A stretch of 64,000 bases of DNA from Ziziphus jujuba. Its lineage: Eukaryota; Streptophyta; Magnoliopsida; Rosales; Rhamnaceae. Location: the NCBI RefSeq assembly GCF_031755915.1, contig NC_083387.1, forward strand, positions 14,343,001-14,407,000, in the 5' to 3' direction. The notes beneath the pieces were generated by a model, which was not told the origin of the DNA, ran no database searches, and saw nothing but the letters and a program-made list of their open reading frames with translations. Position numbers and translations under genes: made by a program. Below, piece after piece: positions 57,291 to 64,000 of the stretch (its first letter is position 1; every line of letters starts with the position of its first letter).

Positions 57291-59013
57291 ATGGCAATGG
57301 AGGAATCATTGTCAGTAGTTATAATCAAGATTGCTACCACCAACTATACATTTTAGAAACCTTGAAAGGAAGACTTCCTTAATTGGGGGACCCTTTAGTT
57401 GTCAAATGAAAGAATGTTGATGTCAACAAAGAAGCAGAATGAAAGAAACTAAATAGAAAAACAATTGGTCAGATCTGTCAAAAGATCAATTACAGTGTCT
57501 TCCAACATGTAGTACATAAGCTCGACGCAAACACTCTTTGGAAAAAGTTGAAGGACATGTACCAAATCAAGATCCCTTGGAATAAAGCTTGATTGATGAG
57601 GTGATAGTGAATTTGAAGTTTAAAAGTGGAAATTCCATAGTCGAGCACACCAATGTGTTTCAAAGCTTGGTAAAATCAGCTATATGTGGTGGAGTTAAAA
57701 CTAGAGATAAAAAATAGGCATTCCTAATCCTTAACTCTTTTCTAGATAGCTAGGAGACACTGGTAGCCTCTATTAACAAGTCAGTCCCAAATGATAAACT
57801 TGCTGGCAGTCTCTCTCATCAATTTGGTTCTAAATGGAAACTTATTATGGCTATGTTAACATATGTCCTATTTAATAAGGAGGCCAGGAGGAAGGACATA
57901 CATAATGACTAGTCACACGCCTTTATCATAGAGAAATGGGGGAGATAGCAGTAAAGTAGTCAAGATTGGGGGGGGGGGGGGCAGGAGCTAGAGTAAAGGT
58001 AAATCAATAGATAGGAGAAGGTCAACAATAAAAATGCCATTGTTATGGCCAAGAGGGTCATTTAAAGAAGTAATATAGTAAGATGTTGTGAGAGTAAGTA
58101 TAGAAAAGCAATAATCAACCAAAGAAAGATGGATAGATACTAGTCATTGTTAAAGGAAAAATGGCATGCTTCTCCACCCACGAAAAGATGTGTCTTCACA
58201 TTTCAAGCCAAGACATTGACTGGCTAGTCGACATTGCAGTGTCCTACCACATCATTTTGCGTAGAGACTTTTTCAAGGTGTACAAAGGAGGAGATTTTAT
58301 TATAGTGAAGATGGATAATACCAATTTCACAAAGATTGTTGTAACTAGTGACATTCAGATAAAGATTGATGTTGGCTATACAATTACTTTGAAGGATGTC
58401 TATCATGTACCAAACTTTTAGCTCAATCTACTTTCAGGAACAACCTTTGACATGGAAGGCTACGAGACCACTTTAGCAATGGCACATGGAAAATGGCGAA
58501 AGGTGTCATGATTGTTGCTCAAAGATATATTTGTGTAACACTTTACAAGACTCATATGAAGATTTATACAAACAACCTCAATATTATAGAAGAAAAGATG
58601 TCTTAAAATTTGTGACACCAGAGACTCATTCAAATGAGTAGGAAATGATTGTTTACTTTGACTAAGAAGAAGCTTATCATTATTCCAAAAATGCTATGCT
58701 AGATCCTTCTAATCACTATTTGTATGGTAAGTAATACATAGTCTCATTTAAATTCTCTTCAATGTGGAGATCAGAGTTGCTTAATCTTGTGCACTTTTAT
58801 GTTTGTGGTCCCTTGAAGGTGGAATCATTAGATGGTAACATGTATTTCATAACCTTCATTAATGATATTTTTCAGAAAGTGCGGGTTTATTTTTGAAAAC
58901 GAAAAACCAAGTATTAGATCACTTCAAATATTTCCATGCCACGGTAAAGCATGAGACAGAAGAGAAGTTGAAGTGTCTTTGGTTAGATAATGGAGGTAAA
59001 AATACTTTTGGCG
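57291..59013 (+). pseudogene. Ty1/copia gag-protease-integrase remnant
   Basis: The ATG at 57291 starts a copia gag (MAMEESLSVVI) with a LNRKTIGQI segment, then VVHKLDANTLWKKLKDMYQIK (UBN2-type gag domain) and LKFKSGNSIVEHTNVFQSLV. A broken zinc knuckle (CHCYGQEGHLKK) lies near 58040-58075. The protease frame at 58161-58421 has WLVDIAVSYHI where the DSGAS active site belongs, then TLKDVYHVPNF. The integrase core follows with DGNMYFITFIND and LWLDNGGKN (about 58975-59000). Stops and frameshifts are frequent. The element ends abruptly at the LTR beginning at 59014, in mid-integrase. Confidence 0.88.
57968..57981 (+). repeat. 14-base G run inside the copia remnant
   Basis: A homopolymer in the gag spacer region. 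It also causes a frameshift and could be a sequencing-sensitive spot. Confidence 0.9.
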
Positions 59014-60280
59014 TGACAGGACTGCTCCTAGGTGCTTCTCGAACACCCGAAGTGGTTAGGCCTAAGGAAGCCCTACTGAATTACCTATTGAAAATCCAGT
59101 AAAACCACCTTGTAATTGGATGCAACCCAACAATATAGATAAGATAGCATGAACATGTTTTTTATGAAATTCTTACAAAATTATCAATAAAAAATAATAC
59201 AAAAGTCATACGCATTAGGTTAATCCACCTAAATAATCTAAGGAATACAATGAACCAATGCAAAATATCGAAAGTACTCAATATAATGTATATATTAGAA
59301 TTCAATTAAAAGAAAATGTTTACTATTATTAGAATCAAAGGAAAAGAAACAATATATCAGCAACGGAATACCATACAAAAAAATGAAGATACCTACACGT
59401 AATAGATATAACCTGTCAGCTGAGACATAGCGGAACAAATTAAAAATAAAACTATTAGACAAGCTTAGTGAGTGAAATAAAATAATAACATGAAAATAAT
59501 CATTTATCTTTAAAATAATTCTCTCAAAACCCCATTTACACTCTTTTAAAAGCTCCCCTATTCTGGAAAATGTCTTTCATAAAACCCATAAATTTTTGCA
59601 AATATATGGCAAATTTTATATTTCATATAAACATATTTGTAAATATGATACCGGTCATAACCTTTTGTACTTAAATAAGTAAATTATATTTTTGAAAAGT
59701 AACTCATAAGCAAAAGTGACAGTTTCATAGCCATAATACAGCTAATACTAGAACCTATGTGCCATGCTTAATACCAAATCCTGTCATACAACCTTTAATC
59801 TCCTAAGGCATCATAGGCCGATGGGGAAGGAGGAAACTGTCATACAACCTTCTGTATCCCTGAGGCATTGTAAAACTGAGACCTCTCAACTAGCCTCTAT
59901 ATCATGTGATAATAGCTGGAGATTGAGTTATACACATATATTATATAATCGTAACTATATCCATATTTGAATTTGTAACATTGGAATTACTTGGCACACA
60001 GTATCACTAATCCCTATCTCATATATATATCATAACAAATATCATTTATTTTTTTATATTCATACTCTCAATGTAACTATTTGACATTTCATAGGCAAAT
60101 CATATGTAAATAAACTAAATAAAATAATCAAATTACAAATATTTATTTGATGCCAAAAATATTACCATGTGAAGTTATATAGCAGTAATCAATCTAACCA
60201 CCCAAATTTTACAAATACTAAAATCCATAATTTCAACATAAGCATATTAAAATTTGGAAACAATAAAAAACTTGCTAAAA
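59014..60280 (-). mobile_element. Gypsy LTR, left part, interrupted at 60280
   Basis: On the minus strand the LTR ends CAGTCCTGTCA (59014). The CTTAGTGAG motif is at 59464-59472. It is related to 50250-52731. The LTR breaks off where the next LTR is inserted and continues at 63177. Confidence 0.7.
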
Positions 60281-63176
60281 TGTAAGGACCCTCCCAGTAC
60301 TCTCTACCGGAACCCTCAACTTGCCTTGATTAAGGAAAGCCCTATCAAAAGTTTTATAGAAAATCTAGCAGCATCTCTCATAAGGGTTGAACTTATCTCA
60401 AAAATCTCTGCACAAAAAATGAACTCCAAAGATACAACCGACTTATTCCTCCCACTTTACTACATAAATTTTCCACAACGCTGTATCACTCTAAAAATAA
60501 AGGGAAAAGGAAAAAAAAAATATTTAGTAAATAAACAACATTTAATGGATTTCCACATACACAATTTAGTATCGAAGCATTCTAAAGATTTATTTTAACA
60601 AAAGTAGCACAGATGCAAAAGTAATAATAATAATACAGAGATAAAGAAAGAAGTGATGCTCTACTACGGTTACAGCAATGACAAAAGATAGCCAATGAGA
60701 TGGCAACAAGAACAATCGATCCACTAGTCACCTAGACCAAAGGGAACATTTTTGAAAACTAAGAAAAAAATGAGATGTCAATCAACCCAGCGAGTAACAC
60801 CCATCTAGGTATAAACAGTATTATTAGATAAAAATAAATAAATAAATAAATAAGATAGAATAAATAAATGAATAAATAAATAAATAACTGAATAAATAAA
60901 TAAATAAGAAATTAATAATTTAATAATGGCCAAGGTAAACTAAGAAATTTAAGAAAATATTTAGAAATATGGTTCTCTCTAAACCCTCACTAATTCAATC
61001 CATTTGAAAGGTTCCTTTATTTAAAATCATTTTTCACAAAACCCACAGTTTTTACATTCCTCGAATATTTAAATATTGATGTAGGAAATACAAATGAAAA
61101 TAAAAATAAAAATATAACAATAAAAAAAAGTAAAAATAAATATAAGTTTAAGATAAAGTGAAATAAAATAAAATTTAGATAAGATTAAAATGGAACAAAG
61201 CATTATTTATGAAAAAGTTCCAAAAATATTCGTTTAAAAATAATTATGAAAAATTTAGGGTTAAAATAAAATAAAATAATATGGTATTGTAAACATCATA
61301 TTTAAATGATTTAATAATTTAATAAAAGAGTAATTAAACAATTTAAAACCCCCCTAATATAAATAAATAAAGTATATTTTAAAACATTTTTTAAAACATG
61401 TAGCGGATATTTACCTAATATTTCACACTATATACTAAGAGGTATCAGTTGGCACATGACATCCTTAGCACCAACTAATAAGAAGATAAAGAGAGATATC
61501 TACAATTGGATGCCTTGGTGTCCTAAGGCACAGATGCTAACAATCCATCATCTTACGGTCAAGAAGAAAGCGGCTAATGCTCAGTATGTAAAATACTTGC
61601 CGACATTCACTCAGCTCTTGCAAGATAACTAAATAATAATATAGAATATTAATATTCTATGATGTATCTAAAACAGTAAAAATGAACAAATTTACCACAA
61701 TACTGTTTTTGTAACTCTTACCGAGTTTTAAACAATTTACCAAACTCATGTAATTTACTTAATTTAGTTCAAAATGTATTTATAAAATCCATGACTTTTA
61801 TCTGAATATACTTAATTAAAGAAACATATACACATATATATACAATTTTTCTATTGAAAAAATTTATTATTCCACAAACCCAAATTACCATTTTTACAAA
61901 ATAACTGTAAAAGCACTATTTTTAACATACATAAAAATAATAATTATTTTTCTTTAATTAATTTACACCATGTCTTTTAATAGAAATTAGAACAATACAA
62001 ACAACATAAATTTAATTCTCGAAAATATGTTGTAAAATGTACCACTCATGTGAGAATATGGGTCATTTCAGATCCTCAATGGGATACATCACTCGGTTAA
62101 CAAGTTAAAATTATATTTTTATCGAGCATTTTATACACAATTATCCGTGGGAATTAACACAAACCTTGACTAAAACTAATAATCTAATATTAAAACGAAG
62201 CTTAGAGAATAAAGATTATGAATCATGTCTTACCTGTCGGAGATCTAGCAAGCAGTGATCGGATCTTGTCAAGAAGACCAGGTCAAGTTAATGCCCACGA
62301 ATCTTGCAAACTAGCTTGAGTTGAGCCAATTGGACCTTGGATTCGAGCCGACACCATCGCTAAAAAAAGTTTATAGCATCGACTCATCGTACATCTAGTG
62401 GCTGGAAAAATTTACAAGGAGGTCGATATTAAAATGGGCAAGGCAATGGTGGTAGGGGTAAGGCAAGATGGTGGCTTGACAGAGAGAAACCAATCGGCAA
62501 AGCCAACGGCTACCATCACCAAAAATGGCCCAATCCCAATGCATTATCGGAAATCTTGCCAAGATTTTTGATTGGTCGGCTTGCTTTGAGGCAGTTTTCA
62601 AGGTAGGGCGACAAGTATGGCTTGTCGATAGCCAAGTATGGGCAAACTAGAGGTGGCCAGCAATCTCTCTCTCTTTCTCTCCTCCTTCCCTCTCTCGTCT
62701 CTCCTCGCTTTCTCTCTAGGTGGCTAATAAAAAGCCATCCATGATGCCACTGCGCATTCACTGGATTGGCTAGGGTGTTGACACATGATGTGTCTCGGTG
62801 GGGTTTCATTCATGATGTTTTTCACATGTGTCAAATATATACCACGTAAAATCAGTCCACGGAATAATAATTAAACTTTCTAGCTCCGTAATGTTTTAAC
62901 CATAAGTCCAAATTAAGTATACTGCTAGCTCACGAACTCATATTGACGAGTACTATTCAATGGTATACAAGTCAAAACCAAACTTATACAAATTAAAAGT
63001 CAAACTCGAGCTCACTTAATTAGTCTGGACTATAATTTGTTTTGATCATAACTCTTTAAGTACAATTCTGATTTTGGCATATTACCAGTCTACGAATTCG
63101 TGTTAACTCATACTTCACCATAATGCCTTGGTTAAAGCACGAAAATTTCTAGTATACCTTAGTACAGATTGTTACA
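60281..63176 (-). mobile_element. Gypsy LTR, solo, nested within another LTR (2.9 kb)
   Basis: On the minus strand it begins TGTAACAATCTGTAC (63176) and ends GGGTCCTTACA (60281). No primer-binding site or polypurine tract flanks it. Flanking bases are TAAAA on the left and AAAAA on the right, compatible with a worn 5-base target duplication. It shares the CTACCGG/AACCC and CATCTCTCATAAGGGTTGA blocks with the LTR fragments at 37530 and 40156. AAAT-type repeats lie at 60835-60905. Confidence 0.75.
60835..60905. repeat. (AAAT)n-type microsatellite
   Basis: AATA/AAAT tetranucleotides with occasional G substitutions. Confidence 0.9.
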
Positions 63177-63778
63177 AAAAATCATATAAAATGGTATTTA
63201 TATTTACAAATATGAACATATATAATTATATAACTAAAATTTATATAAAATTTCATAAAATTTCAAAAAATCATGAACCATAAATTTAACATGTCCAAAA
63301 AATTTAGGAAAATAAATCCTCTCATAAATATAAAACTCACTCTTAATATGCTGTTGAATCACCTCTAGTCTCCATACCAAAGCTTAAAATATAAAAATAC
63401 ACTTCTTAATTTTCAAAAATTAAACTAGCGATATTGGTGTGGATCAAATATCTCAAAATAACTTTTACAACACTTCAATTACCAAAATTGGTCATCAAAA
63501 GGTCTAATTATATTGTGAGTCCTTAATATTTGATATCCAAAATTGAAGTTTTTTACTCGAAGACCAATTTAGTGAAATTAAACTTCTATATGGGCCCATT
63601 AACTCCTAATTACACTAATCCAACTTCAAATTTATCTAGTTGTATCCAAACAAAGTCTAATTTTGTCTGATGTTAAACTAATTGAACAAAAAATCAAAAA
63701 AATAATCAAATGATGGCCAATATTTACAAACTTTATATTAATAGAAAGCCCATAAGATAGGGAATGTAATGGTGCATC
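63177..63778 (-). mobile_element. Gypsy LTR, right part of the interrupted copy
   Basis: Homologous to about 51490-51950 of the LTR at 50250-52731 and ending in mid-LTR at 63778 (AATGGTGCATC), where copia sequence begins abruptly. Confidence 0.7.
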
Positions 63779-64000
63779 ATTATAGGATATGGAGATGAAG
63801 AACTTGGATACAGATTATGGGATCCAAAAGTAAAAATGGTGATTACAAGTAGAGATATAATATTGCATAAAAATCAGAAAATAGAAGAAATTAAAAAGCC
63901 CATAAAGTCTTCTAGTTCTAGTTCTAGCACCTATGATTTTGTGTCTAGTCTAACATCAGCACAAACCACCACAGACAATGATGAAAGGCATAGCAAATTG
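63779..64000 (+). CDS. Ty1/copia integrase C-terminal segment, runs off the window
   Basis: An uninterrupted frame of about 73 codons (from ATA at about 63783) reads GYGDEELGYRLWDPKVK, then ITSRDIILHKN, then a serine-rich linker. G.G..E.GYRLWDP...... SRDV is the conserved block at the end of the copia integrase before the reverse transcriptase. No stop occurs before position 64000, in contrast to the stop-ridden copia remnant at 57291-59013. It may be the downstream part of that element, with about 150 residues of integrase core missing at the break, or a piece of a younger copia element. The start is a breakpoint, not a real initiation site. Confidence 0.8.
   Translation, partial: MIGYGDEELGYRLWDPKVKMVITSRDIILHKNQKIEEIKKPIKSSSSSSSTYDFVSSLTSAQTTTDNDERHSKL

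Overview
This window is plant nuclear DNA, most likely from a eudicot. It is AT-rich, has GT-AG introns and carries plant transposon families: Ty3/gypsy elements with 2-3 kb LTRs, Ty1/copia, L1-type LINEs with DUF4283 ORF1, hAT, MULE-like, MITEs and TRIMs with an initiator-Met tRNA primer site. The only host gene I can build completely is a three-exon CYSTM (WIH2-like) gene on the minus strand at 46926-47942. Nearly everything else is nested, decayed repeat. No bacterial genes, tRNA genes or CRISPR arrays were seen.

Layout, left to right. 1-1080: AT-rich flank and a GC-richer island with G-boxes. 1590-2622: end of a hAT transposon with a frameshifted, spliced transposase C-terminus. 2628-6995: two LINE pieces facing each other. 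7000-15700: AT-rich sequence with MITEs, a dispersed repeat, a 149 bp foldback and a 1.02 kb hairpin-like inverted repeat. 15704-25777: a composite retroelement (below). 26100-29070: repeats, a CT microsatellite and a MITE. 29075-36660: a degenerate minus-strand gypsy element with both LTRs. 37530-43900: partial and solo gypsy LTRs around a tandem array of Cassandra-type TRIM LTRs that carry a 5S rRNA-derived segment. 44441-45434: a MULE-like element. 45755-46226: hAT-like remnant. 46926-48100: the CYSTM gene and its promoter. 50250-56270: gypsy LTRs. 56277-59013: degenerate copia element. 59014-63778: a gypsy LTR split by a solo LTR. 63779-64000: an open copia integrase reading frame running off the window.

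The most striking structure is 15704-25777. Two 174 bp TRIM LTRs bracket a defective Tekay-like gypsy element whose two 3005 bp LTRs lie directly next to each other, separated only by the 4 bases gtgc. The left LTR is preceded by the polypurine tract and the right LTR is followed by the primer-binding site, the reverse of a normal element. The 4-base spacer equals the 2 bases normally after the 5' LTR (gt) plus the 2 bases normally before the 3' LTR (gc), which is the signature of a two-LTR circle junction. Both outer junctions fall in the PBS sequence shared by TRIM and gypsy element, and the only difference seen between the two TRIM LTRs is at that join. I infer that a two-LTR DNA circle recombined into a TRIM through their common PBS.

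The gypsy internal region is itself scrambled: RNase H/integrase pieces lie before gag, and gag-protease is fused by a large deletion to the chromodomain end. The LTRs nevertheless look identical, so the element was defective when it last moved and needed enzymes supplied in trans.
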